From Lewinellaceae bacterium (lineage in GTDB: Bacteria; Bacteroidota; Bacteroidia; Chitinophagales; Saprospiraceae), in assembly GCA_020636135.1 (NCBI GenBank), contig JACJYK010000001.1, positions 3,458,501 to 3,522,500 of the forward strand: a stretch of DNA of 64,000 nucleotides, given 5' to 3'. Under the pieces are notes generated by a model, which searched no databases, was not told the DNA's origin, and saw nothing but the letters and a program-made list of their open reading frames with translations. Positions 46,600 through 56,389 of this stretch are shown here, in pieces; the first letter of the stretch is position 1; each line of letters starts with the position of its first letter. The translations under genes and the position numbers were made by a program.

Positions 46600-46971
46600 T
46601 TACAGTTCAAAACCTACTTCCCAGTGTAAACCAAAGGGGTCTTCCAGACGTCCGAGGCGCCATCCATAATCTTCACGGACTTCATTGATTGCTGTGGCCC
46701 CGGCGGCGATGGCGCGGGAGAACACGCTGTCCGGGTCCGGGACGATCAGGATCATGCGTACATTGCCACCACCAAGCGGGCCATCATCCGGATCATTGCT
46801 AACCCAGATGCACGCCGGCCCGGATTCCAGGCGAACGACCAACCCACCACCGGGATCTTCCATGCGGTAGGTCTCCTGCATGTTAAATGCCTGCTTGTAG
46901 AATGCGATTGCTTTTGCAGCTTCTGCAATAACCAGCCAGGGCTGAAGGTGGGATGCTTTCGGGTTTTTCAT
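46600..46971 (-). CDS. VOC superfamily protein (PhnB/glyoxalase-like)
   Basis: 123 residues forming two beta-alpha-beta-beta-beta modules: PWLVIAEAAKAIAFYKQAFN, then VVRLESGPACIWVSND, and ILIVPDPDSVFSRAIAAGA ending EDPFGLHWEVGFEL. The closing EDPFGLHWEV is typical of PhnB-like members. The reaction is not assignable. Upstream are short C/T-rich words without a gene. The 46335-46599 gap shows a short GCTCCAT duplication near 46570 and nothing else. Confidence 0.85.
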   Translation of the reverse strand: MKNPKASHLQPWLVIAEAAKAIAFYKQAFNMQETYRMEDPGGGLVVRLESGPACIWVSNDPDDGPLGGGNVRMILIVPDPDSVFSRAIAAGATAINEVREDYGWRLGRLEDPFGLHWEVGFEL

Positions 46972-47063
46972 TTTGGTATTTTTTCCGTTTCATCAGGCTA
47001 AAGCCGTGGGGCTATGGGTACCTCTGTTACCTTTGTCACGTCTGCTACCTCCTATACCTTTTC

Positions 47064-49736
47064 TTACAACCCAATCCAGTAACTCCACTTCACTGTAAAT
47101 GCATTCTGGCCTATGGCATCACCCAGGCCACGAAACTGTTCGACCACATGCGGCCTATACAGATCCTCGTAATGGGACCGGCCATGGGTCCAGACAAAAT
47201 AAGCGGTCGAACCAGCCTTGTATTCCCAGCGCACCACAAAATTGGAGCGGAATTCCTGAAAATTAAAATCCGGATAATTGATTTTCCAGAGGGTTGTGGT
47301 CCCATTATTCGTTTCCGCATAATACTGGTACTCCGGATCTTCCGTAAAATAAGTCAACTGTTTGTAGCGGTCCTGCGGGTCAGCTGCATGGGCATCTTTA
47401 ACCAGGTAGATTTTATCGAAATATCCAATACTGGAATAAGGACTCCCATAATACTGGATAGACAATTCAGGAGTCACAAAATATTCTGCACGCAAGGTGG
47501 TATAGACCGTTTGATATTTGATGTTACCTGCAATATTCCGCGTGGGTGATGGCACAAACTGATTGTTTTCCGTCACTTTCTCGAAGAAGGTGTTGGAAGT
47601 GATGATGAAGCGGCCATTAAACTTCAGCTGGAAATTGAACAATACATCGTAAGCATGGCTTAATCCATTGTCGGACCAGGTGCGATCCATGCCAACGCCT
47701 ACCGAATAATTTTTGGCTGTATTGGTAGACCACAGAAATCCGGCTATGGAGTGGGGATCCTTGCGCAATGCCGGTCCTCCCCTTAACTGCCGGATGTCCA
47801 GCACATAGAACGCATGAGCCAAATTGGCCTGTAAGGTCCATAAATTGGTAAAGGTTGACTGTCCTTCCAGCTGCAGCAGATCCAGCGTATTCTCCCCGCC
47901 AAAGTTCCAGTCGTGTTGCTGTGCGAGCGTCACCTGATACTTCCGCAGGATACCCACCGGTTTATTGACATTATAGGTAAGGGTTGCCTTTTGAGACAGA
48001 ATATCTGCTTCACGCAGATAACCGACATCATTCAAATCCAATCCGGGTGTCCGCCAGCTCAACCCCGCTGCGGCCCGGAATTTACCGCTTTGTTTCCCAC
48101 CCTGCACATCGCCGCCCCAGCCGTTAAGCTGCTGTAGTTGCGGATCTACTTCCAGATGTGTTGCATCGACTCGCTGGTATAAATGGATGGGTGACTGCTC
48201 GAGCAGGCTGATCGAAGAAGGTGTACCCCGCAGGCTGGAGAAGAATGTTTTAGCATCGATAAAGTATTTGCGGTTCTGCCAGGTATGGAGCAGGTCCAGG
48301 CCTCCGGTATAGGCCTGCCCCGGCAGCAGCGACTTCAGGTTCGGGTCCTGAAGGGAACGAAGGACCGAGGTAAACATCCCTCCGAAGGTCGTATTGCCCT
48401 GATTGTAATCCTGTTTGGCGCGGGCTACAAAATAATTGGAAAAGGGCTCGACAGCATATTTGGTTTTCTGGCTGCCATCCCGCACTTCGGCAAACTCCTG
48501 CTGGGCAATGGAATTGACTACTCCTATGGACAATCCGTTTTTACTTTTTCCGGTAACCTTCAGGGCATTGATGATGTTGGTAGCAGCTGGTGCTATCAAT
48601 TGCTCATCCCCAAAAACCGGTGGCTGATACGTCGGCGCATGCCCAATACGGCGGCTGTAAAACAACAGGTCATTGCCGATGTCGTATTTCAATATGGCAT
48701 TTCCTTCGAGGAAAAAGGGTCTCTTTTCCTGGTAAAAAACTTCATAAGAGGTAAGGTTCAGCACCGAAGGGTCTGCCTCTACCTGACCGAAGTCAGGAAA
48801 CAGCGTATAATCCAGAATGAAATTTGAGGACAATGCCGCTTTACCATCCAGCCCCAGCCCGATGCGGTTCTTCCCTCCGTCATCGGTCCGGTAGCGAAGG
48901 GCTGAATAAGGCAACAATTCAAAATGCCGTTTTTGTGGAATGTCTTTGATCCCGTTCAATTCTCCAAAAATGTAAACCATCGCCGGAGCATCGACAGGTA
49001 TCAGCTTCCACTGGTCTTCTTCACCAAGCCGGGCTATCCAACGCCAGATGTGCATTCCCCACACCTGTTCGGATTCATGGCTGAAACGGATCTGGGAGAA
49101 AGGTACCTCCATCTCCGCGGTCCATATAGAATCCCGTACCTGGGCTTTGCCCTCCCAGACCGCATTCCAGTCCGTATCCCACTTAAAAGCTCCCAGGTGC
49201 ATCAGATCCACCTTCTGGCCTGCAGCTGTGACATTAAACTCAAAGGCGGTGCTGTGATCGTGATAGGTATCCAGTGCTACTCCGGTGATATCCCCGTTGC
49301 TAAAGTCGTCACGACGTCCCAGCAGAGCAGTGATGCCATTGGGGGCGTTGTCGTGACATTTGATTGCGATGTACAGATTGTTATCGTCGTAGAGGATCTT
49401 GATCTCGGTCTTTTCCGAAGGAGCATGGGCTTGGTTGGGTGCTTGCTGGACGAAATCTCCCGCCCATTCACCGTCCTGCTGCCAGCAGGCATCATCCAGT
49501 ACACCATCGATGCGGGGACGATGTTGGGTCCGAACGGTGGTATAACTTCGCCGATAACTAGCAAATACATTCACGATGGAGTCGGTGGAAAGTTTATAAT
49601 CCAAAGGATGCAGGGGGTCGTGGTGACTACCCGGCATTACCGGCCGGTCAATGATTTTCTGACCTTGCAAACTTCCCAGGATCAGGATAACCCAAAATGC
49701 CATCCAGGCAATTTTTCTTCCAGCGCTCCGGTTCAT
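47064..49736 (-). CDS. Exported DUF5916 protein with CBM9-like domain
   Basis: 890 residues with signal (AWMAFWVILILGSLQGQ). The N-terminal 50-240 region is a CBM9-like carbohydrate-binding fold (PRIDGVLDDACWQ, EKTEIKILYDDNNLYIAIKC, WTAEMEVPFSQIRF). The rest is a long beta-rich DUF5916 domain (about 250-890) with FLEGNAILKYDIGNDLLFYSRRIGHAP near its start and an aromatic C-terminus (VKWSYWIGL), fitting an outer-membrane barrel. Members are widespread in Bacteroidota; their role is unknown. Confidence 0.88.
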   Translation of the reverse strand: MNRSAGRKIAWMAFWVILILGSLQGQKIIDRPVMPGSHHDPLHPLDYKLSTDSIVNVFASYRRSYTTVRTQHRPRIDGVLDDACWQQDGEWAGDFVQQAPNQAHAPSEKTEIKILYDDNNLYIAIKCHDNAPNGITALLGRRDDFSNGDITGVALDTYHDHSTAFEFNVTAAGQKVDLMHLGAFKWDTDWNAVWEGKAQVRDSIWTAEMEVPFSQIRFSHESEQVWGMHIWRWIARLGEEDQWKLIPVDAPAMVYIFGELNGIKDIPQKRHFELLPYSALRYRTDDGGKNRIGLGLDGKAALSSNFILDYTLFPDFGQVEADPSVLNLTSYEVFYQEKRPFFLEGNAILKYDIGNDLLFYSRRIGHAPTYQPPVFGDEQLIAPAATNIINALKVTGKSKNGLSIGVVNSIAQQEFAEVRDGSQKTKYAVEPFSNYFVARAKQDYNQGNTTFGGMFTSVLRSLQDPNLKSLLPGQAYTGGLDLLHTWQNRKYFIDAKTFFSSLRGTPSSISLLEQSPIHLYQRVDATHLEVDPQLQQLNGWGGDVQGGKQSGKFRAAAGLSWRTPGLDLNDVGYLREADILSQKATLTYNVNKPVGILRKYQVTLAQQHDWNFGGENTLDLLQLEGQSTFTNLWTLQANLAHAFYVLDIRQLRGGPALRKDPHSIAGFLWSTNTAKNYSVGVGMDRTWSDNGLSHAYDVLFNFQLKFNGRFIITSNTFFEKVTENNQFVPSPTRNIAGNIKYQTVYTTLRAEYFVTPELSIQYYGSPYSSIGYFDKIYLVKDAHAADPQDRYKQLTYFTEDPEYQYYAETNNGTTTLWKINYPDFNFQEFRSNFVVRWEYKAGSTAYFVWTHGRSHYEDLYRPHVVEQFRGLGDAIGQNAFTVKWSYWIGL

Positions 49737-49824
49737 TTTGTGAAGGATCTATTTATCGCTAAATGTACAGATTGCCTGAGAAATAACCCCTGATCTATCC
49801 ATTCCTAAAATGCTGAATATTTAA

Positions 49825-51273
49825 CTAAGGTTTCCAGATACAGGTGATGGCAGCCCTGGCCGGCACCGCCACGGAGAAAGAGCTTTCACCATACTCTATG
49901 GCCAGTGAAATGGACTGATCATTCTCATTTAACCCCAATAATACAAGTTCTCCGTCAGGACGACGAAAAGCCACGTGGCTAAGACTTTCTTCTCCGGCGC
50001 TAAAAATCCTCACCGATCCGGGAGGAACAAACCGGGCTGCCTGGCCGATGATGTAATAACTCACATTACGGGTAACCAGGTTATCCGCAATGGTCAATGC
50101 ACCTTTGCATTCGGTACATCCACCGGGGGTGTGCGGCTCAAAATTCGGATCAGATGCCAGGTTCCATTCCAGTACTACCGTGCTCCAGTTCTGCAGTGTA
50201 CCGATCAAAACATTTTTAATGTGCCACAGAAAATCACCGCCAAAACCACCTTTGGCTCCGGTCCATTGTTCGGTGAAATAAAGCGCTTTATCCGGATAAG
50301 CATCATGCACTTGGCCCATCGCTGAGACATCCCCGGCATACAGATGAAATGCTGTTCCGTTTACAAATGGGTAAGCATCCGGATCTCCCAATATCTCCAG
50401 CGGATATTCAGGATGATCACAGTTATGATCCCAGATAATGATCCTGGTAGTGATTCCTTCCGCCCGCAGGGTTGGTCCCAGATCGTGCTTTATGAAAGCT
50501 GCCTGTTCGGTAGCGGTCATCACCATGCTCGGATTATTCCCTCCATGTTCGGGCTCGTTCTGGATGGTTATCGCATCGATGTTGATGCCCTGGAGTTTCA
50601 TATCCGTCAGATAGCGCACAAAATACTGGGCATAGGCGGGGTAATATTCCGGCTTGAGACTGCCTCCCTTGCTCTGACCATTGGTCTTCATCCATACCGG
50701 AGCGCTCCAGGGTGAGGCCATGATCTTCAAATCAGGACGCATGGCCAGGATTTCATGAAGCAGCGGGATAAGGTCAGAAGTATCCCTTCCTAAAGAAAAA
50801 TAGGCCATTTCCGGATCCGTATTGCCTGAGGGAAGGTCATTGTAACTAAATACTTCCGCATCCAGGTCTGAAGCTCCGATCGATATCCGCAGGTAACTGA
50901 TCCCCAATTCATCCGAAGAAAACAACTCCGTCAGCAACTCGCGGCGGCTTTGATCGTCCATCTTCCGGATCAGTTGTGCACTTCCACCGGTCAGGGCAAA
51001 ACCAAATCCCTGGATGACCTGCATGGTTGTACCAGTATCGATGCGTATGACCGATTGTGACGCTTCAGTGCTGTTTCGCAGATCAGCAACCTGATGATCC
51101 AGCAAACGTGAATGATCCGCCGTGGTCGTCCAGGTCTGAACCACTCCATGATCGGCTGTGTCCTGTCCGGACGGATGTGAACGATTACAACCAGCCAGTG
51201 ATATCGCAAAACCAATCCACACGAAGCTCTTCAACGCGCCTACGGAGATTCCTGATCGTAACGGCTGCTTCAT
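49825..51273 (-). CDS. GH30 glucosylceramidase-like lipoprotein
   Basis: 482 residues from the ATG at 51273 (MKQPLRSG... then FAISLAGC, a good lipobox). The ATG at 51309 gives 12 further residues and is an alternative. The clan A pair is visible: acid/base Glu240 in TIQNEPEH and nucleophile Glu335 in LYFTEQWTG. GFGFALTGGSAQLI opens the barrel, and LLHEILAMRPDLKIMASPWSAPVW is typical of GH30. The C-terminal beta-sandwich closes with FSVAVPARAAITCIWKP. It probably cleaves beta-glucoside or beta-xyloside bonds at the cell surface. It is separated by 88 bp from DUF5916. Confidence 0.92.
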   Translation of the reverse strand: MKQPLRSGISVGALKSFVWIGFAISLAGCNRSHPSGQDTADHGVVQTWTTTADHSRLLDHQVADLRNSTEASQSVIRIDTGTTMQVIQGFGFALTGGSAQLIRKMDDQSRRELLTELFSSDELGISYLRISIGASDLDAEVFSYNDLPSGNTDPEMAYFSLGRDTSDLIPLLHEILAMRPDLKIMASPWSAPVWMKTNGQSKGGSLKPEYYPAYAQYFVRYLTDMKLQGINIDAITIQNEPEHGGNNPSMVMTATEQAAFIKHDLGPTLRAEGITTRIIIWDHNCDHPEYPLEILGDPDAYPFVNGTAFHLYAGDVSAMGQVHDAYPDKALYFTEQWTGAKGGFGGDFLWHIKNVLIGTLQNWSTVVLEWNLASDPNFEPHTPGGCTECKGALTIADNLVTRNVSYYIIGQAARFVPPGSVRIFSAGEESLSHVAFRRPDGELVLLGLNENDQSISLAIEYGESSFSVAVPARAAITCIWKP

Positions 51274-51608
51274 CCTCTTGATTATTTTATTTGTAAAAGT
51301 GCTTTCCATCCATGATGTTATTTAAGGCATACCAGGATTCCGGATTTTCTGTTCGTGTCCGCACACAGCACATACAATAAATCCTATCTTTAATATAATC
51401 TTACCGTCTCCTGATATTTTTTCCGGGTAAAAGTAAGCTTATCCAAAACACGACCAAAGCTGAGAACTGGAAGACTAATCAGGAATTGAAATAACTCAGG
51501 CACAGTGATGGTTTATGGCTGTCCTATGCACCAGTTCACGGAGAATTGCTTCATGAACCCAGGTAGGATACAGAGGATCCATTTTTGCACTCAAAGCATG
51601 TCCTAAAC
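51274..51608. other. Divergent intergenic region, nothing recognised
   Basis: 335 bp lie between the GH30 and SDR starts. I found no ORF, hairpin or convincing promoter, apart from a CATTTTTG sequence near 51580 that partly resembles TAnnTTTG. Confidence 0.5.
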
Positions 51609-52394
51609 ATGGATTTTAAAGGGAAAAATATCATTGTAACAGGAGGCGCCGGTGTCGGTGTAGGGGGTGGTGTTTGTGAAGCGCTGAATGTTCTTGGTGC
51701 GCAATTACTGATTGTCGACAATAACGGGCAGTCGCTCATACAGGCAGAGAAGAAGTATAAGCAAGCCCGTCTCTACCAGTCGGATATCAGTACGATGAAC
51801 GGGGTGGATGACCTCTTCGATCGCATATTCAGCGATTTCCCCCAGGTATACGGTTTGGTCAACAATGCCGGGATCGGATTGAGCAAGGAAGCTCATACGG
51901 TAGCCGAACCGGAATACGACCGACTCATGGCTGTAGACCTGAAAGCTGTATGGATGTGTTCCCGGCGCTTCGCTCAACAATTGATCAACCAGGGGCATCC
52001 GGGAAATATCGTCAATATCGCCTCCGTACATGCCCACTCCACCATGGCCAGATACGCCCTTTACAGTGCAGCAAAAAATGGTATCAGGGGCCTGACCATG
52101 GGTATGGCAATTGAATTGGGCAAGCACAATATCCGGGTCAATGCAGTGGGTCCAGGCTACGTACATGCAGAACAAAATATGGACCTGATCCGGACCTGGA
52201 CCAATGATCCAGAAGCATGGGTAGAAGGTTACCGTAAGAACCAGCAAGCCATAGAGCGATTCGTTGATCCGGTCGATGTCGGCCAGGTCGTTGCCTTTCT
52301 TCTCTCGGAACAATCGCGCGCGGTGACCGGGCAGTTGATCTACGTGGACAATGGCGCCACCAGCTTGTTGTATAATCGCGACTTTACCGAATAA
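51609..52394 (+). CDS. Short-chain dehydrogenase/reductase (SDR), classical type
   Basis: 261 residues from the ATG at 51609 (MDFKGKNIIVTGG). Cofactor loop TGGAGVGVGGG, Asp37 after the second strand (favours NAD over NADP), NNAG at 85-88, and catalytic Ser139, Tyr152 and Lys156 (YSAAK). The tail ending VTGQLIYVDNGATS is typical. The cofactor loop is unusually Gly/Val-rich. The substrate is unknown; it could act on sugars or 3-oxoacyl compounds. A TTG at 51585 would extend the frame. Confidence 0.92.
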   Translation: MDFKGKNIIVTGGAGVGVGGGVCEALNVLGAQLLIVDNNGQSLIQAEKKYKQARLYQSDISTMNGVDDLFDRIFSDFPQVYGLVNNAGIGLSKEAHTVAEPEYDRLMAVDLKAVWMCSRRFAQQLINQGHPGNIVNIASVHAHSTMARYALYSAAKNGIRGLTMGMAIELGKHNIRVNAVGPGYVHAEQNMDLIRTWTNDPEAWVEGYRKNQQAIERFVDPVDVGQVVAFLLSEQSRAVTGQLIYVDNGATSLLYNRDFTE

Positions 52395-52491
52395 CTATAT
52401 AGAACAGCTCCATCGCCTCGCACTATGTCATGGCATCCGGAATTGATTTTCATTTTGTTCATCCAAATGGAAAGGTCTGCAGCATGATTGC

Positions 52492-52525
52492 AAAAAAATA
52501 GAGGCTGCCAATGCTGGCCAGCCTC
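52492..52525 (-). terminator. Rho-independent terminator of the basic-tail protein gene
   Basis: GAGGCTGCCA (52501-52510) pairs with TGGCCAGCCTC (52515-52525, one bulge). On the minus strand the hairpin is followed by TATTTTTTT (complement of 52492-52500). It lies 55 bp beyond the stop at 52580. Confidence 0.8.
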
Positions 52526-52579
52526 TGTATTAGCTATGTAAGGTGAAAAACGAAGGTGTTCCCGCAGCGAGACTTTGTT

Positions 52580-53623
52580 TTAGTTTTTCTTACGTTTGGT
52601 CTTCACGGTCTTGGTTGTTTTTCCTGCTTTCACGGTATTCCCACTTTTCTGTACCCCGGTTTTTGTTGATTTACGTCCGGTGGTGACCGTGTTTCCTTCC
52701 TTTTTCACGCCGGCAGCATTGGTTCTTTTTTTGACCGTTGTTTGATCACCACTTTTATTTTTCACGGTGGTGGTGCGCTTTACACCTGCTGCTTTAGTTC
52801 CGTCGGACGACCGTTTGGTGCCTACTGTTGTTGAGCGTGTTACGGTGGTATTGCCTACCTGGCGGCTGCGATTGACCGTGATATTCCGCTTGACGGTGAC
52901 GGAAGAGGTGCGGTGTGGTGTGTAAACGCGGTGAGCATGAACCACCCGGTGTGTCGAGACAATGTGATAATGCGGGCGGTATACGACAACCCGGCGATGG
53001 TAAATGGACCAGGGTGCCGGATGCCAGGGTCTCCACCAACCCGGGTAGTAGCCCCAGTACCATGGGGATACCCAGGGACGATACAGTGGAGCATAGATAA
53101 AACGTACCGGTGTCCAGAGCCAAACATTTACCACCACACGAACCACATCCTCATCAAAGGCTGGGCCGCCTTTCCCTCCATTGCCATCCTCATCAAATGG
53201 TTCTGCGTACACATCCGGGCCATACAAGTCTTCGTCACCCACGATCTGTAGAATTGCTTCCTCCTTACCGGTCTTTTCAATTTCGATAACAGCCACATCC
53301 TGTGCTTCGTCTTTGGAAATAACAGCCTGCAACACAATGGCATGAGCTTCATCTTCCATATTATCAACCACCCGGATGTAATCCGTCTCCCCATCTTCAT
53401 TGAGATCCAGGTTATTGATCCCGGAATCCTCTATGTTCAGTTTCTTCTCGAAATCCTCCAGATCTTTGGAATTCTTAAAGAGATCCAGAGCCCCTTCCAA
53501 TGAAAAGTTATCGCCAGGCAGGCCGGTTGAGTCTTGCATGGCTTCCTGAGCTTGAACACCCCAGGCCAGGATAAGCAGGGCCAGGGCTACGATTGATTTT
53601 TTCATGGTAATAAGCGTTTTCAT
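52580..53623 (-). CDS. Exported protein with acidic N-part, Trp/Tyr/Pro centre and basic tail
   Basis: 347 residues. Signal peptide (KKSIVALALLILAWGVQAQ). The ATG at 53623 has GGAG 13 nt upstream; the ATG at 53605 is also possible. Three zones: acidic (about 30-160, with NLDLNEDGETDYIRVVDN); aromatic (about 165-220, WVSPWYWGYYPGWWRPWHP); and a strongly basic, Thr/Lys/Arg-rich repetitive tail (about 240-347, many VKR/TVK units, ending KTKRKKN). I know of no named family with this exact order, although the aromatic segment recalls DUF3300-like proteins. The tail may bind polyanions. Confidence 0.75.
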   Translation of the reverse strand: MKTLITMKKSIVALALLILAWGVQAQEAMQDSTGLPGDNFSLEGALDLFKNSKDLEDFEKKLNIEDSGINNLDLNEDGETDYIRVVDNMEDEAHAIVLQAVISKDEAQDVAVIEIEKTGKEEAILQIVGDEDLYGPDVYAEPFDEDGNGGKGGPAFDEDVVRVVVNVWLWTPVRFIYAPLYRPWVSPWYWGYYPGWWRPWHPAPWSIYHRRVVVYRPHYHIVSTHRVVHAHRVYTPHRTSSVTVKRNITVNRSRQVGNTTVTRSTTVGTKRSSDGTKAAGVKRTTTVKNKSGDQTTVKKRTNAAGVKKEGNTVTTGRKSTKTGVQKSGNTVKAGKTTKTVKTKRKKN

Positions 53624-53746
53624 TTTTTGTTTATTTCTCCTTTGATGACGTAATAAAGATAAGGTTTAATCCTCTGACAATTTTTTTTCAGAGACTTAAC
53701 CTGGCTCACCACGATCCATTTGTCATCGAGGATAGGTTGACTGCAA

Positions 53747-55507
53747 TCATTCCCTGGTCTTTAGGTAGTTCCGGGGATTTTCACGGGCAATCAGGTCAAA
53801 CAATGCCGGTCCCAGGGCTGCCTGAAGTTCGATGAGAATATTTTTCTCTGATTTATGGTTCCGGACCACGTAAAAATCTGTCCCGAAAAGCACCCGCTGC
53901 CTCCACACCGGATGTTGTTCCTGGATGGTTTCAATAAGTAAAGGCTGGATGTCCGGATTGTGTACGATGTAGGAAATATCAGCATAAACATGAGGATATT
54001 GCAGCATCATACTACATATCAGCGTGTACCAATCACAGTTTTTCCACAGCTGTTCAATCTTCCCGGGTCGTTCTTCTTCATTTTCGTGATTATCCAGGAA
54101 TAAAACGCCCGTGCCAGGGTAGGTTACCAGTTGCTGGGCAAAACTATATCGGTCGGATTCCAGAAAGCGGTTCCATTCATCGTCACCACCAAAGTGTCCA
54201 AAGCAGATCTTCAGTTGTTTGAGATTGGTTTCAAGGGGTGTATCCGGATCGCGATATCCGAACAATTGCCGGATGCGGTCATCCCCTGCCTGAGCCACCA
54301 CTTTGCGCAGCAGCCGTTCCTCCAACAAGCACAGATAATTCAACGGATGCGTGAAGTTGATGCTGAAGTCAGTGTTTTTCCGCTCAAAGAGGGCCAGCTT
54401 GTCGTATTTACCATTTCCCATGGATTGTTCAAATACAGGATGATAATCCCAAACGCTGTCTTTTTTCCCCCGGTAATAGATGGTCCCGCGGATACAATGC
54501 GTCATGATCGGAATCTGGTGATCCGCAGCATATTTCCACAAGGGCAATAGCCTTTCATCGAATGGAAAATAACCCAGCGCCGGATAAATCTTGATACCGC
54601 CAAACTGCCAGTCTTCGAAACACTGCCTGACCTTGCAATCCTCCAAGGACACCCGGTGGTTATGAAATGAATACTTGAGAAAACCGGGTTCGTCGGTCAT
54701 CCTCCGCGGATCGACAAAAACAAAAGGCAATACCTGATCGCCAAAAGCAGTACTCTGCTTTAGTTTTGCCAGTTTCGCCAGCTGATCATGGTAATTTTCT
54801 TTGGTCCTACCGGCTTTCATATAAGCCATATCCATAGGTAGGACCACAAACCGGCTCCCGGGAGGATATTGCTTACTCATTTTCTCAAATATTTTGGATT
54901 GGTCCTGATAAAAGGCAAAGCGACCGAGCAGAACATAACGTTCAACCATCGCTTTCGTTTCTTCCCCCGGCATGGCACGGAGAAAATCCCAGATACGCCT
55001 CAGAATGCCGAACACCAGATTACGGACGGATTTAAACAACCCCAGCAAGAGTACCACCCAGACCATCTGCAACCATACCTGTCCAGGAAACCAGACCAGA
55101 CGGTGGTCCACCATCCAGGATCTGAACACGTCCAGCCATCCTGCCAACTGCCCAGCAGGTTCCCACCAGGAAGATAGCTTGTCTTCCAGAAGGAATACGG
55201 TCATCAGGGCCAGCCAGAATGTCCCCAGCCAATAGATCACCTCCGACAGCCTGCTGATCGTTATTATCCTCCATAGTTTGTACTTAACCCGGAGCCATCG
55301 TTTGTACCAGGGTTGAAACTGTTGCTTGTAAGGGCTCCACGGTTTGGAATAATACCAGCGAAAGATCCCGATGATCATCCGTGTAGAAGCGAGGTAATAC
55401 AAAGGCCAGAAAAGGAATGTCTTAGCCAACCAGGGGGGCACGTGGTCACCGGTGAAAATGTGGGTATGGCAGTTAATAATGGGGGGTTTGTGAGCTGTAG
55501 CAGGCAT
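53747..55507 (-). CDS. Amidohydrolase-2-like protein with inserted membrane helices
   Basis: 586 residues. The metal motif His14-Thr-His16 (IINCHTHIF) is at the very start. Instead of the usual barrel, residues about 25-170 hold hydrophobic stretches (FLFWPLYYLASTRMIIGIF, WLGTFWLALMTVFLL, WLQMVWVVLLLGLF) that look like three membrane helices. The barrel resumes near residue 200 (FVVLPMDMAYMKAG, PFVFVDPRR, GIKIYPALGYFP, IPIMTHCIRGTIYY, LKICFGHFGG). The C-terminus has VLFGTDFYVVRN, the family's late Asp. This suggests a membrane-embedded hydrolase; the substrate is unknown. Confidence 0.8.
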   Translation of the reverse strand: MPATAHKPPIINCHTHIFTGDHVPPWLAKTFLFWPLYYLASTRMIIGIFRWYYSKPWSPYKQQFQPWYKRWLRVKYKLWRIITISRLSEVIYWLGTFWLALMTVFLLEDKLSSWWEPAGQLAGWLDVFRSWMVDHRLVWFPGQVWLQMVWVVLLLGLFKSVRNLVFGILRRIWDFLRAMPGEETKAMVERYVLLGRFAFYQDQSKIFEKMSKQYPPGSRFVVLPMDMAYMKAGRTKENYHDQLAKLAKLKQSTAFGDQVLPFVFVDPRRMTDEPGFLKYSFHNHRVSLEDCKVRQCFEDWQFGGIKIYPALGYFPFDERLLPLWKYAADHQIPIMTHCIRGTIYYRGKKDSVWDYHPVFEQSMGNGKYDKLALFERKNTDFSINFTHPLNYLCLLEERLLRKVVAQAGDDRIRQLFGYRDPDTPLETNLKQLKICFGHFGGDDEWNRFLESDRYSFAQQLVTYPGTGVLFLDNHENEEERPGKIEQLWKNCDWYTLICSMMLQYPHVYADISYIVHNPDIQPLLIETIQEQHPVWRQRVLFGTDFYVVRNHKSEKNILIELQAALGPALFDLIARENPRNYLKTRE

Positions 55508-55580
55508 AGCTTTTGGTTTATTCCGGAATTTACAAATTTATCAGGATGGATTAAGTTAACCTTGCTACCTTCGCACCCAG

Positions 55581-55668
<88 letters not shown>

Positions 55669-55680
55669 AAAACAAGGATC

Positions 55681-55711
55681 GCTGTCCGTCTTTTGACGGG
55701 CAGCTTTTTTT
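55681..55711 (+). terminator. tRNA-Ser terminator, copied in every array unit
   Basis: GCTGTCCGTC pairs with GACGGGCAGC (one G-U) around TTTT and is followed by T7. The same structure recurs at 55860, 56039 and 56218 as part of the array. Confidence 0.85.
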
Positions 55712-55822
55712 ATGTCTGGAAGTGTCGAATGTGTGCATTCGTAAACGTACAGACATAAAAAATAACCGCGGCGAAGCAAGGTTAGCGATCCCGTGGTTTT
55801 GGTACTCCCCTTTTAGGGATCA

Positions 55823-56303
55823 ATGAAATTAATCCCTCCTTCTCCGCAAAACAAGGATCGCTGTCCGTCTTTTGACGGGCAGCTTTTTTTATGTCTGGAA
55901 GTGTCGAATGTGTGCATTCGTAAACGTACAGACATAAAAAATAACCGCGGCGAAGCAAGGTTAGCGATCCCGTGGTTTTGGTACTCCCCTTTTAGGGATC
56001 AATGAAATTAATCCCTCCTTCTCCGCAAAACAAGGATCGCTGTCCGTCTTTTGACGGGCAGCTTTTTTTATGTCTGGAAGTGTCGAATGTGTGCATTCGT
56101 AAACGTACAGACATAAAAAATAACCGCGGCGAAGCAAGGTTAGCGATCCCGTGGTTTTGGTACTCCCCTTTTAGGGATCAATGAAATTAATCCCTCCTTC
56201 TCCGCAAAACAAGGATCGCTGTCCGTCTTTTGACGGGCAGCTTTTTTTATGTCTGGAAGTGTCGAATGGGTGCATTCGTAAACGTAAAGACATAAAAAAA
56301 TAA
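55823..56303 (+). other. Three head-to-tail short ORFs created by the array (probably not genes)
   Basis: Because the period is 179 = 3 x 61 - 4, each unit's 60-codon frame ends in TGA overlapping the ATG of the next (ATGA): 55823-56005, 56002-56184, and a shortened one at 56181-56303 (40 codons, cut by the extra A). All begin MKLIPPSPQNKDRCPSF. They read through the tRNA end and the terminator, have no ribosome-binding site, and are probably by-products of the repeat. Confidence 0.3.
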
Positions 56304-56389
56304 CCGCGGCGAAGCAAGGTTTGCGATCCCGTGGTTTTGGTACTCCCCTTTTAGGGATCAATGAAATTAATCCCTCCTTCTCCGCCTCC

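Noticed and set aside
48924..49793. Long plus-strand ORF (289 codons)
   Set aside because: It lies antisense within the DUF5916 gene, lacks domain motifs and has shadow-like composition.
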